Positions 22,220 to 32,441 of a DNA stretch of 64,000 nt are shown here, in pieces (position 1 is the stretch's first letter; each line of letters opens with the position of its first letter). Under the pieces are notes generated by a model. That model was not told where the DNA came from and searched no databases. It saw only the letters and a program-made list of their open reading frames with translations. This DNA comes from Pestalotiopsis fici W106-1. Lineage: Eukaryota; Ascomycota; Sordariomycetes; Amphisphaeriales; Sporocadaceae. A program made the translations under genes and the position numbers. The DNA lies in the NCBI RefSeq assembly GCF_000516985.1, contig NW_006917102.1, positions 248,001-312,000 of the forward strand, given 5' to 3'.

Positions 22220-22613
22220 TTAGTGAGCAGCCTTGCCGGCGTTGGGGTTGCGGGGGTCGTTCTTCCACTCGTCGCCTGGTGATCTCCTGGTTAGTAGACG
22301 CAATTGGTTTCGTGGTGCGACGGAACAGTTCATACTCTTCATCATGGCGTTCTGGGCGCTGTTAACTCCGTACAGGATGACGAGGCCTATATTGTTGGTT
22401 AGTTTCGTTTATCCTCCAAACCAATTGATCCACCAGATCAGATCCGCGAGAATATCGTCGTACCGGCAGCGAAGAAAGGAGCCAGAGGCTTCACTATATT
22501 CGAGGTTAGTAATTGCGCAAGGAACAGTGACTGCCGGAGCAACAGGCAAAGACAATTGACATACGGACTGGCGTCGGGAACTTCTTGAGGGGGGTGACAC
22601 CGAACCAAGACAT
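22220..22613 (-). CDS. ATP18: Mitochondrial ATP synthase subunit J (i/j), 61 aa, four exons
   Basis: A small inner-membrane subunit of the F1Fo ATP synthase, found by joining splice sites. Exons are 22613-22565, 22493-22464, 22386-22336 and 22275-22220 (49, 30, 51 and 56 nt), with all introns phase 1. Donors are GTATGT, GTACGA and GTATGA; acceptors are ATATAG, ATATAG and CACCAG. The protein begins MSWFGVTPLKKFPTPVLKPL, continues with one transmembrane helix (APFFAAGLVILYGVNSAQNA), and ends with the family signature DEWKNDPRNP. Length matches the yeast and fungal J subunit (about 60 aa). No exon exceeds 60 nt, so simple frame searches miss it. It is divergent from the mitochondrial NIPSNAP gene. 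Confidence 0.93.
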
Positions 22614-23552
22614 GATGACGGGCGGGATAGATACTCGGGGGTGAGTCGGAGATGTGATGTGAGTGGTTCGAATTGAAGGTTGTTCGATTCGGAAGATGCA
22701 GAAAAGCCGCGATTGATGCGTTGAGTCCAAAGCTCTGCTTAGCGCTAGCGAGGCTGGACCCGGAATTAATCTGGATGCCTTGAAATCGAGGCGCTACTCA
22801 GATAGCCGAAGAGAACCCGCTAATGCCGTAGAATCCAGTTAGATGGGTAAACCTCAATAAGTGCAACTCCTCGCGTCCATGACATCACGCATTCCACCGG
22901 CTCAAGTTCTCCATAAAAATAACATGGACAGGCACAACACAGCTGCTGGAGCTGCTGGACCGGGCCCCCCTTCGCCCCAGACGGGTAAACTTCCAGGTGC
23001 TGAATGCGGAGAGAGCTACGGCTTAGTGAACTCGTTATACCCATTCCCTGAGCTGCCAATTGCCAATCCAATCCACAAAGCTCAAGGTCCAGCCCCAAAA
23101 GTGCGGGGGACAAGCATCCATACGACCAGATCAACCATTGATAAACATCATTTCCCCTTTTCGTTTGCTTTCAATATTTGCGAATTTTTTGTATGGTCGT
23201 ATTTGTAACTGCATAAGGTATCCTGTCGTTCGATCCAGAGTCCACCAGTCTGCAAGTTGGCGGGACTAAACTCACTAAACGTACCATTATACGTTGACCC
23301 GAAACGGGAAACACCACTACTTGTACCTACATTCGCGTCCGCTGAGACAAACGCAGCGAGCTTCTTCCTTCTCTCCGCACCTCCCAAAAACACCAAATTC
23401 ACACATCCCAAGGTCCTCGGAGCTGGGACTTTGCAGACAACGCGGTCAAGCTTCTGAATCTATTTCATTCCGCTGATTGAGTATTTGAAGCTGTCTGTCT
23501 CTACTACAACCCATCTTCACCCATTACGTCACTGTAACCAACAACAGTCACA
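22614..23552. other. Divergent promoter region of two mitochondrial genes
   Basis: The 939 bp separates ATP synthase subunit J (-) from the NIPSNAP gene (+). No gene was seen. The last 100 bp are pyrimidine-rich with a ccaacaacagtcacaATG start context. Confidence 0.5.
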
Positions 23553-24653
23553 ATGTTGACTCGAAGCTTTGCCCGCGCGGCTGTCGCTGCACCACGCTCC
23601 CTACGAGCTTTCAGCGTCTCTGCTGCTCAGCATAAGGTTCCTTCCATGTCAGATATTACCCTCGACCAGGTCGAGTCGTTCAATGCCAAGCAGAAGGTTT
23701 TCCGCGAGAAGCTGGTCAAGATGGAGCAGGAAAAGGAAGAGAGTACGTTCAATTTATCTTCTGACTCATCATCAGCTCAATATGAGGGGGACGCTGAGCA
23801 AGGCGCCCTCCTTCAAACGTCTCAAGGTCTTGGCTCATTAAGCATTGCACCCACAGGACGTCAAGCCGAAGCCCGCGAGAAAGCCGCCCAGAAAGAACCC
23901 CATCGACCCGAGGGCATGCTCACAAACCTGATCTACGGCACCAAGGAGGGTCGCGAGCTCGACGCCCAGCTCGAAGCTTCCTTCTCGGCTGTCCTTGCGA
24001 GAGGCAAATATGTCCACTCCATCGTCTTTCACGAAGTCGAGCCCGACAAGGTGGATGAGTATGTCGAGCTCGTTGGGAAGTGGTACCCGCGCATGGCATC
24101 TATCGAGGAGAATAAGGTCCACCTCGTGGGCAGCTGGCGCACCGACGTTGGCGACTGCGATACCTTTGTTCACATTTGGGAGTACCAGCGATACCAGGGC
24201 TACCACCAGTCCCTGCATTCCATCTCGAGACACCCCGACTTTCCCGAGTTTGACAGAAAGCTCAGGAAGTTGATCAAGAGCAAGAAAACCTCCATCATGC
24301 AGGAATTCAGCTTCTGGCCCACTACCTCGCCCCGCCAGCTTGGTGGCGTTTTTGAGCTCAGGTCGTACACTCTACACCCGGGTAACCTGCTGGACTGGGA
24401 GACGCACTGGCGCAAGGGCTTGAAGGCCCGTAGAGAAGTCATGGAAGGTGTTGGAGCTTGGTTCGTACAGATTGGCGATCTCAACACTGTTCACCACCTG
24501 TGGCAATTCGCCAACCTTGAGGAACGTAAGAGACGTCGCGAGCAGAGCTGGGGACAAGAGGGTTGGGCCGACACGGTCCACAAGACTGTGCCTCTTATTC
24601 AGGGCATGAAGTCGAGAATCTTGACCCCCATGCCATGGTCTCCCGTGGCATAA
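23553..24653 (+). CDS. NIPSNAP-family mitochondrial protein
   Basis: Two exons (23553-23742, 23857-24653) give 329 aa. The N-terminus MLTRSFARAAVAAPRSLRAF is a classic Arg-rich mitochondrial presequence. Two ferredoxin-like NIPSNAP repeats follow: YVHSIVFHEVEPDKVDEYVE with WEYQRYQGYH, and FELRSYTLHPGNLLDWE with HHLWQFANLEERKRRR. NIPSNAPs are matrix-associated proteins linked to mitochondrial quality control in animals; the fungal role is poorly defined. The 114-nt intron (GTACGT...CACAG) is a multiple of three and stop-free, so a retained form would carry 38 extra residues. Gene and family are firm. Confidence 0.92.
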   Translation: MLTRSFARAAVAAPRSLRAFSVSAAQHKVPSMSDITLDQVESFNAKQKVFREKLVKMEQEKEESTFNLSSDSSSAQYEGDAEQGALLQTSQGLGSLSIAPTGRQAEAREKAAQKEPHRPEGMLTNLIYGTKEGRELDAQLEASFSAVLARGKYVHSIVFHEVEPDKVDEYVELVGKWYPRMASIEENKVHLVGSWRTDVGDCDTFVHIWEYQRYQGYHQSLHSISRHPDFPEFDRKLRKLIKSKKTSIMQEFSFWPTTSPRQLGGVFELRSYTLHPGNLLDWETHWRKGLKARREVMEGVGAWFVQIGDLNTVHHLWQFANLEERKRRREQSWGQEGWADTVHKTVPLIQGMKSRILTPMPWSPVA

Positions 24654-25253
24654 ACATGGTCTTGCAATCCCATGGAAACGGACTCGTTACGCAAATTTAG
24701 GCTGGCATGGAATCAGTCAATCAGGGTTCATGTGAAGTGTAACAACCACAGTACTATTGTTCATTCGGAAGAGAAACAAGTTGGGGCGAATAGTGTCACT
24801 GCTTTGTACTAGGATTGAGGTATTTCGACCGGAAAGGTATCATCACCTAAAGGCGGTTTGCATCCGCCTCGTTTTACGGGGAAAAAATAATTGCTTTGTC
24901 ACGTCACAAGGATCCGCATGTGAACCGCCGTGAAAATGATTTGGATGATTCTTTGACCAAAAGTGATATTATTTTTTCAACTTAAACAAGGTGAACATTC
25001 TCTAATACTCATGAGCCATGCCAATATCTCGTCTCCCACGTCATTTTCGAAACCATGCCTTGGGTGGGCAGCATATACAGGCTGCTGCAATCTCTCCACT
25101 CCAAGAATGAAGCCTTTGCCGCCCTGGTTCTTGAGATACACCAACCTGTACGCCGGAAGCAATCCTCCGCGACTGCTCTGAAATTATTTCACTATATCCT
25201 TGCAGTGACATTTGCTCGTCCCCAATGCGTATTGCAGCTTCAATAAGAGCACT
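24654..25253. other. Intergenic between convergent genes, nothing recognised
   Basis: 3' flanks of the NIPSNAP and Rogdi-like genes; no coding structure or repeat seen. Confidence 0.6.
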
Positions 25254-26366
25254 CTAGGCCCCGATATCTATGTCCTCGCCCATGACGACGGCCAAATTCA
25301 TCCTCGCAAGTGTCAAAGTGTGGCTCAGGGCACTAAGCTTGGAGCTGAGACTCATGAGGCTCGGGTCTGCACTCTCAACTCTGACTTTTTCTCGCACAAA
25401 GACCTGTGTCTCGGTGCCTCGACCTTTGCCCATGCCGCCACCGTGGCCACCGCTTCGGGTGCGGTGGAGATTGCCTCGAATCGAGCCTGATGCCGTGATG
25501 GGCGACTGCTCATCCGCACCCTCGGGACAAAAGGCAAAGACTCGGTCTGCCTCGTCGTGCTCCAAGCGCCGGGCTGTGCCGATTGCCAGTGCAAACTTGG
25601 TGCCAAACGCCACGGGGGCATCCGCAGGCTCTAGCGCTCGTAGAAACAGAACAAGCGAGGCATCTTGCAGAGTCAGGTAAAAGCTGAGATTGGCGGGTAG
25701 TGGAGGGTTGAAGCACGACGGTGGGACGGACGAGCTGGTCCATGCCGTATCCTGTATAGTATTCGTTGGCTGATCAGTCAACTGAGGACCCTTCAGCAGA
25801 GCTTGCGATTCGGCAAGGTATTCGGCCAGCAGACGGAGCTGCGAGGACAAGAATTTCGGATCGCTAGCATCACCACGGTTTCCACCCGCCTTGTCTCGCG
25901 AGGACTCTGTTACAATAAAGGACAAGATATCCACCGACTGGGTCAGCAGCGTGTTGAGCGTCGTGAGCTCAGGTATATGGATCGGGCTGGCCGGGTCGAG
26001 CATCAAGGTCTGCTGCGGTATGGTCTTTAGGCGCAGCTGGATGCTGCCCTTGACGAGGCGAGTGCCCACCCGCGTGACATGACCCTTGATGGCTTCGTGC
26101 CGCGGTGTGCTGACCACGAGGGTGCTACCGGGGTCGATTGGCGCCAGAAGAGCATAAGTCTCCTCGAGGGACGACTTGAGCATCTTTAGGGTAGACTGGA
26201 GTTCTGATAGAAGCCATGTAAGCTCGCGCGCCTGGACAGACGGGATTAGTCGGGTGGCTTGTCTGGGATAGATGGGAACGAGGAGCCAGTCGTCTTCTTC
26301 TCCTTCATGTTGCCATGAATCTTTCAGACAGGAGGAGGCTGGTGGAAGTGACAGAGATTGTGCCAT
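25254..26366 (-). CDS. RAV2: RAVE complex subunit 2 / Rogdi family
   Basis: Rogdi/Rav2 proteins work in the RAVE complex that reassembles V-ATPase V1 and Vo. The 370-aa frame shows the family block RELTWLLSELQSTLKMLKSS, then EETYALLAP, GSTLVVSTPRHEAIKGHVTR with VGTRLVKGSIQLRLK, LNTLLTQSVDILSF, and SFYLTLQDASLVLFLRALEP with GTKFALAIGTARRLE. The start is set at ATG 26366; an in-frame ATG at 26414 would add 16 residues. Upstream of the conserved block there is a branch-site plus acceptor signal (CGACTAATCCC...TCCAG). An in-frame 48-nt intron removing LVPIYPRQATRLIPSVQ-type residues is therefore possible. The Gly/Arg-rich stretch near residue 310 is probably disordered. Confidence 0.87.
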   Translation of the reverse strand: MAQSLSLPPASSCLKDSWQHEGEEDDWLLVPIYPRQATRLIPSVQARELTWLLSELQSTLKMLKSSLEETYALLAPIDPGSTLVVSTPRHEAIKGHVTRVGTRLVKGSIQLRLKTIPQQTLMLDPASPIHIPELTTLNTLLTQSVDILSFIVTESSRDKAGGNRGDASDPKFLSSQLRLLAEYLAESQALLKGPQLTDQPTNTIQDTAWTSSSVPPSCFNPPLPANLSFYLTLQDASLVLFLRALEPADAPVAFGTKFALAIGTARRLEHDEADRVFAFCPEGADEQSPITASGSIRGNLHRTRSGGHGGGMGKGRGTETQVFVREKVRVESADPSLMSLSSKLSALSHTLTLARMNLAVVMGEDIDIGA

Positions 26367-26414
26367 GTTTACTTTGCGACTCAAGACAACTCGTATATCC
26401 CATGAGCTGAGCAT

Positions 26415-27012
26415 CGACCTACAAGAGTGGCATCCTCCTCGATTTTAAGCTGCGCCGGCGCAACTGGAGGCCAGATCTCGACAGACATGGCGATGCTATG
26501 TTGGTATGCCTACTTTGCAAGATTAATAGTTCTGCCTAACGAGGCACCGGGATATTATGAGCTCATAGCTTCTGCTGATAAATGTGTGCAAACATGGAAA
26601 GAATGGATGTTGCTTCGTGTAAAGCCACGGGGCAGAACAAAGCTGGCTGGCGTCGTCACTTGGTGGGGAGCTCAGCGAGAGCTTCAGGCAGCCGATAGAG
26701 GGTTATCCGCTAAGCTTTTAGTGTTGCCAGTGCCCCTGGTTAGCGGAATGGTCCCCGCTGTTACCCCACGTCACTTTTTCTGAGATTTTGGTGGTCGCAT
26801 CGCATTGAACGTTTGGCCATTGAGGTTTTGATGAACAAGTTGAAATACAATCACCACTTTCGAGGCAGACCGGGCTCTGAGCATATATCCGATCGTGTTG
26901 CAAATACTTCCTTACCCTAGGCATCAATCAATGAGCAAATGCTAAAACTTTTCTCCTGACAAACCCGTCATAATCAAGCTCGGCAACGCAAAGACACGAG
27001 ATTCTCACAATC
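26415..27012. other. Divergent promoter region, nothing recognised
   Basis: Lies between the Rogdi-like gene (-) and Pop7 (+). The frame at 26427-26783 has no recognisable domain. Confidence 0.55.
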
Positions 27013-27623
27013 ATGGCATCGTCCAAAGCGCATCCAGCACAAACCAAACAGCACATTAAGAAGCTACCGCCGATACCAAAAGGTGTGTATACTACTAGAA
27101 TCATTTCCAATTCATCTCACGTTGTGTCCCAGGCCAAACTGTTCAACGTGGCGCCTTGCCTCGTCGCGACCCTTCGACGCACGCTGCGCACCTCATCTAC
27201 GTCAACTCACGCTCGCCTTTCCGCTCCGTCACCACGAGGGTACGCAAACAGCTCAACAAGTCACTGCGAACAGCATCCACACACACACCACAGTCCCTGA
27301 CCAATACCGTCGCAGGTAAAGGTCATCTCGGCCCGCTGTCGAGCCGGATACAAGCGTTGCACAAGGGACCCGAGGACGGTATTGCCCTGGATCAAGCACG
27401 TCAGGTCGTTGTGATTGGCACCGGAAAGGCCATAGAAAAGGTGGTGAATGTTGCCGCCTTCTTCCAGGGCCAAGGAGATGTCGAGGTCAGGCTACAGACT
27501 GGCAGTCTAGGCGCCGTGGACGACGTGGTCCCCGAGGAGGAAGAGGAGAATGGACTCGGGGCTGGCGTAGGAGAGAGGGAGCGTATGGTCAGCTGTCTAA
27601 GAGCGGTGATCAAGTTGAGGTGA
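27013..27623 (+). CDS. POP7: RNase P/MRP subunit Pop7 (Rpp20), Alba-like
   Basis: Protein subunit of RNase P and RNase MRP, which mature tRNA 5' ends and pre-rRNA. Exons 27013-27082 and 27133-27623 (donor GTGTGT, acceptor CCCAG) give 186 aa. Family markers are KKLPPIPKGQTVQRG, HLIYVNSRSPFRSVTTRVRK, and the Alba core VVVIGTGKAIEKVVNVAAFF followed by VEVRLQTGSLGAVDD. An acidic insertion (PEEEEENG) precedes the C-terminal helix. Length is typical for filamentous fungi and longer than yeast Pop7. In RNase P, Pop7 pairs with Pop6 on the P3 domain of the RNA. Confidence 0.9.
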
Positions 27624-28140
27624 ACATATCGAGGTGTTTAAAGTGCACTCCGAGGAAGAGATGTTTGTCATACGGTATGACATGATAGGTTTGGCGTTTG
27701 GTCTACGTGATACCCAGGTTTTGGTTTTGCAAAAAGCATATGGAAAATATACGGTTTGCTCACTTTGATTTTTCGACTTGCCGAGAAGCATCAGTCTCCC
27801 CATCGATATTTGTGAACTAGGTGGACTCCAACGGGAATACAAAATCCAGAGACTTGCACTTTGCTGCATGGTACATTATCAGTCAAGTCTGCGCTTCTTC
27901 GTTTCAATTACAGTCTATCTGTAAGCCGTGAATGAGCAGGCCAAGTATCACGTATAGACTGGCTCATGGCATGTTGCTGTACAAAGAGCGAGACCCGGAT
28001 AATGCCGAAATCGTATAACTTGCATGTCAGATTATAGTCTCCATCTGAATGTTTGGAGATTTTCAGATACTGGTACTAAAAGCTCTAACGCAATTGCTCT
28101 TCACCAGTACTTCATCAACCAAAAGATACACACTCGCATC
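27624..28140. other. Intergenic, nothing recognised
   Basis: The frame of the next gene is open upstream to an ATG at 28024, but the family-like start is at 28141. Confidence 0.5.
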
Positions 28141-29075
28141 ATGGAAATCGTCAACCTCAGTGGTATCGGTCTTTCCCAAGATGACTGTCGCAAAGCTGCC
28201 CCCTGGATGGCAGAAGCCTTTGCCCGAGCTCGTGAGCCAATGTATCTCTATGCCCGTCAAGGACGCAATTTCGACTAATTCTGCTCGGTACAGCCGCCAC
28301 ACCAGCTTTAACCATATTCTTTGGCGCAGCTCCCTACGAGTCCAATGTGGAGATGCACGAGAGGTTCTGGTCCTCCCACTTGAACCGTGTTGCCAAGTCG
28401 GGTTCCCTGATTGGAGCTCGGGAGAATGGCGAGTGGCTTGGCTTTCGTGCCTTTTTTGAGCCTGGGAAATCACGTTTGCCTTATGTGACAGACTTTGTAG
28501 ACTTTCTCTCATGCACGACACGCAAAGGAATCCAACGGCTAATGACTAAGACAGAGGCTGCCCGAAAACGAGGACTGGGATCGCTTCCTCGAATTGACAG
28601 GCGAGGCAGACTACATGGCACGGGTCAGGGAATGGGGAGAAAAGACCAGTCACACTAATGATGAATTTGGCTTGACGCCTGGTGACTATTACACAACTTC
28701 CATCATTGTAGTAAAGTACGTGTTGTGATGTGGATTTCATGGTCATATCTGCTAAACCAACAACAGCCCAGCGCGTCAGAGGGAAGGGATCGGTCGAGCT
28801 TTGGATAACTACACGCAGAAAGTTGTGAGTGATCATAAACACAGGATTACATATGCCAGGCGGTTTTCATTTTCTTGCTCACTAACATGTATCTGAAGGC
28901 TCGCGAAGCAAAAAGGCCACTCCATGTCCGCATACATGAGTACATTGTGGGCAAACACCATGGCCTTCTCCATTGTCCAATAATGCTGACTCTCGCATGT
29001 ACAGCTGCCATTCTATCTCGCACAAGGATATACTTTGACTGCGACGCCTTCATATTCTCTTGGAACCTCGGGTGA
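28141..29075 (+). CDS. GNAT-type N-acetyltransferase with unclear 3' end (possibly decaying)
   Basis: Exons 28141-28231, 28294-28484, 28555-28715 and 28767-28824 join in phase. They read MEIVNLSGIGLSQDDCRKAA, ALTIFFGAAPYESNVEMHER, ENEDWDRFLELTGEADYMA and YYTTSIIVV, then the acetyl-CoA loop NPARQREGIGRALDNY. This is GNAT motif A (Q/R-x-x-G-x-G). After an intron ending at 28898 the annotated phase gives a non-GNAT tail to a stop at 29075. The next frame instead gives a GNAT-like end (AKQKGHSMSAYMSTL, then LPFYLAQGYTLTATPSYSLG). Those two pieces are split by 30 nt with two stops, too short for a normal intron. Either the tail is mis-spliced in my model or the gene is degenerating. A cofactor fold is likely; substrate unknown. 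Confidence 0.55.
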
Positions 29076-29925
29076 CTTCAAGGTACATTTCTTGATGTGT
29101 CACTTTGGTGTTTAGGGAATGAAGGACACCCAGGGACTTGAGTTACAAGACCATCGGCCAGCATTCACTAAAGTCCAACGTGCATCTAGGCGCCCATCTA
29201 TTTCTAGGACACTTGGATAGCATGGCTCTGGACATAGATGCTGGCATGTTTGCAAGTGCCAAGTGGTTATAAACCATGCCTATCGCCCCGTGTCCACCAA
29301 TCAATCTACAGCCTCTTTCAAATTGGTGAGAAGCATATATCCGTACGCTCTAGTCATTGCAAAAAGCAGTAATTATTGAACAAATCCCCATGGCCATGCA
29401 AGGGGGCAGTCTGGTGTGATTTCGGCAGACATGCATGCATGTAGCAAACAAATTGAGCTCGTAAAACATATGATCAATCTGTGTTATCTAGTGCACATTG
29501 AGTTTCGCCGGCCAAAGCCAAAACAGAGACATATTATCCAAGGTGGATTACGGGCCCAGCATATACTCATTCGATGAGAAACAACCAGAATCGATCTAGA
29601 TTGAGCAGATGCTAGCGATCTTGACGTCTTGATTGAGACAAGTGGATACAAAAGTCAATGATCTCACCAAAATCCTACAATGTTGCTAGTGCGGCTGGCG
29701 GCTTGGTCGGATGTTGGCCTGGCCTATGATCCCTTGCGTCGGGACCAGTAGACTGTTGGACTCGGATTTATTATATTCTTATAACTTTGTTGCTTTCTTT
29801 GTCCGTTTTGACTTGATGCTACAGAAAGAAAGATTTATACATTTGACGGGAATATAACTGACATTCTTGCTGTCTTTAATTTTGCGTGTTCCTCACATCT
29901 GGCTCGGTTTCCGCCAATATCAAAG
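29076..29925. other. Intergenic, nothing recognised
   Basis: AT-rich, no coding frames of note. Confidence 0.6.
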
Positions 29926-30888
29926 ATGTCATCGATAGAGGCAGTGCCTCTCGAGGGCCGCCACGGACCACTAGAGCTTCTTCGCAAACTTCCCTTTACA
30001 GAAAAATCGAGCAATAAACCGCCTTTACTTTTTCTCCATGGAGCCAAATGTTCAGCGCATGATTATATGAATTTTCTGCCTTATTTTGCTGCTCATGGAT
30101 ACCCAGCGTATGCCCTGTCAATCCGCGGACATGGCGCCTCATGGTCACAGAGCCGGCTAAGGAAGATTCTCTTCACGACTCTCTTCAGCTGGGCACATGA
30201 TACCCAATCTGCTCTAAACTTGATCGTCGCACATCACCATAATAGTCCACCTCCTGTTCTCGTCGGCCATTCACTCGGTGGTGGTGCGCTGCAATTCATG
30301 TTGTCGCATGGTCTGCTGCATATAGGAAGAGACAATGCAAATGGCCAAATCCCAGGGCTCATTCTTCTCGGTTCTGTACCGCTATACGGTGGCGGACAGG
30401 AGATTATAGGGAATATCAAGCAAGTGGAAGCTCCCAGTGGGTATCCGCACATATGGAGTGATCGGGGCCTGGTCTCGACGCCGAAACAGGTCAGACAATT
30501 ATTCTTTACGCAAGAGGCGGAAGAGGAAGCAATCCACGAATGGATACACATGTGCAGAACAGAGTTGGAGAGCGCCATGGCGGGCCTGTTCATCTGCTTT
30601 CCCCTCGGCGAGGCCGGCAAGGTCTTGAATGCCCTTGCAGGCGTCGGCACGCCTACCAAGACGAGAAAAGTCTTGTGCGTTGCCGGTGTGGAGGACAAGC
30701 TGGTTCCTCCCGCCATGGTACTGAGGAATTCTGGTCTTTACGCAGCTGCTGCAACGCATCTGGAGCTAGATAAAGAGGCCTGCATGGTGGTGACTGTCAA
30801 TGACTGTGCTCACCATTTAATGATGGATCTGGGGTGGGAACACTGTGCTCAAGTGATGTTGAAATGGCTTGAAGGAGATCAATTATAG
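29926..30888 (+). CDS. Alpha/beta hydrolase
   Basis: A single-exon, 320-aa cytosolic hydrolase without a signal peptide. It shows the oxyanion block LLFLHGAKCS (HG at about 38-39), ALSIRGHGAS, the nucleophile elbow VGHSLGGG (Ser116), an acid candidate in VAGVEDKLVPP and the catalytic His in DCAHHLMMD. The cap region between about 150 and 230 contains FFTQEAEEEAIHEW. This is the AB hydrolase-1/Hydrolase_4 architecture of esterases, lipases or lactonases of about 300 aa. Nothing in the sequence gives the substrate. It is convergent with the downstream minus-strand GNAT gene. Confidence 0.88.
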   Translation: MSSIEAVPLEGRHGPLELLRKLPFTEKSSNKPPLLFLHGAKCSAHDYMNFLPYFAAHGYPAYALSIRGHGASWSQSRLRKILFTTLFSWAHDTQSALNLIVAHHHNSPPPVLVGHSLGGGALQFMLSHGLLHIGRDNANGQIPGLILLGSVPLYGGGQEIIGNIKQVEAPSGYPHIWSDRGLVSTPKQVRQLFFTQEAEEEAIHEWIHMCRTELESAMAGLFICFPLGEAGKVLNALAGVGTPTKTRKVLCVAGVEDKLVPPAMVLRNSGLYAAAATHLELDKEACMVVTVNDCAHHLMMDLGWEHCAQVMLKWLEGDQL

Positions 30889-31089
30889 ATCATATGAGAC
30901 TAATGATTCATGGTATTTATATAGAGGTAGAGGAAAGCGTCAGCGTTCTGTGGGAGTAAAGATACTCTTCACTGCTTGTTCAAGAGGCACTATTTCTGGC
31001 ATTAGCGAAGTTGTTACAACGATGTATTTACAGAAGGTCTGGGTCTTTGTCATATTCACATCAAATCTAGGACTACTCGTGCTTGCTCA

Positions 31090-31996
31090 TTACGACTCTC
31101 GAGAAGTCACAAGATCTTTCTTCATGTACAGCAGCGTCGAGCTCCACTTCTTTCCAGTCGAGTCTACATCGAACACACCATTCTTGACGACATCATAGAT
31201 GATATAGCCGCGACGCTGGTACCAATCTACAATTGTCACCTGTGCACTTTGAGAGGCCGGTCGCGATAAGAAGAGGAATATAGGATGTTCATGATACCTT
31301 GGGCACTGGTCGACGAAGCGCAACCATTCGAGGACTGTCAATAGATGTGTCTTCGTTGGATAAAGTGTCGAGCGTAATGACTTTGGCATTGTGAACTTGC
31401 ACAGCAGTCCTGTAACTCAAATCAGCTGCTGATGAAAGTGATTCTGCTCATTCTGTAACCTAAAATCATACTTTTCAAACAGCGACATGGCGATACCCCC
31501 AACTCCACTGCCCTGCAGAGCCTCTGAGATGTAAAATGCAGCAAGTGCATAAATACCATCCTTTGGCGATATCAGGAGACGGTTATTAGCGTGATTCTCC
31601 ACGCAGCCATCGAGACAAATATGACCAATTGGGTGAAAGGTCGAAGCGTCTGGTATATAGTTGCGTCCCATCAGTGAGACACAACTGTCTCGAAGGGGCT
31701 CTGACTGGGTTGGAAATTCTTTCAAATGTTTGTCAATGAGGCTATCTCTATCTGTGTGGTCAGAACCAAGTGTCTAATGATTATCAGCGTGTGATAGCCC
31801 TGTAGTCATAGGTTTGTCAGTAGGATTGACGCACAATCCAGTAGAACGCCAACTTTCCATCTCTCTGGAATTTCTGCCAATCCGGGACTTTTTCAACCTT
31901 CCATCCACATGCTGTACGTTGCTGGCTCATTCTCTCGACATGCCGAGGCGAATTCGGATCCCATGGCACTAGTACAATCGAAGAGGGCGTCATCAT
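31090..31996 (-). CDS. GNAT-family acetyltransferase (fungal type)
   Basis: Exons 31996-31835, 31773-31472, 31409-31298 and 31239-31090 join to 241 aa. The start MMTPSSIVLVPWDPNSPRHV and the following RMSQQRTACGWKVEKVPDWQ are typical of a fungal acetyltransferase group. IGHICLD, ALAAFYISEALQGSGVGGIA (motif A, Q-x-x-G-x-G) and VDWYQRRGYIIYDV complete the GNAT fold. Introns use donors GTGCGT, GTATGA and GTATCA. A longer start at 32017 is possible. The acetyl-CoA-binding loop looks intact, unlike the uncertain GNAT gene at 28141. Substrate unknown. Confidence 0.85.
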
Positions 31997-32441
31997 AAAA
32001 TTGAGAAGAAGTAGCAAGACGCAACTGATAGTTATGGCCGCACTTTCATAAAAGATTCCAGGCGTTGCTAGTCAGGTTCGACAGTAGGATAAGAGCACCG
32101 CGTCAGACGTACAAGGGTTGAGAAGGACTCGCCTGTTCATACAATAAATCGCCAGCTAGATGACTCATACCACCAAGAATCCATGCTCACTTATCACGTG
32201 ACAATATTCAGCGCTGTGGTCTTTGTTCTATGGCAACATGAAGTGAATTTCGTAAAGAAATGTTTTGTTCATTATATACAGTGTAAATGGTATATATATC
32301 CAATATTCCGTGCCATCAAAAGAGTTCCGCTTTTATACTCCTTAGATTCCAATTTTCACATGAACTCCACTTCTCAGCACATGATTCTAGTTGCTGAATC
32401 CAAAGAACTCTTGAAAATTAACCGCAGAAGGAAGGGGAAAA
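31997..32441. other. Intergenic, nothing recognised
   Basis: AT-rich spacer between two minus-strand genes. Confidence 0.6.
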
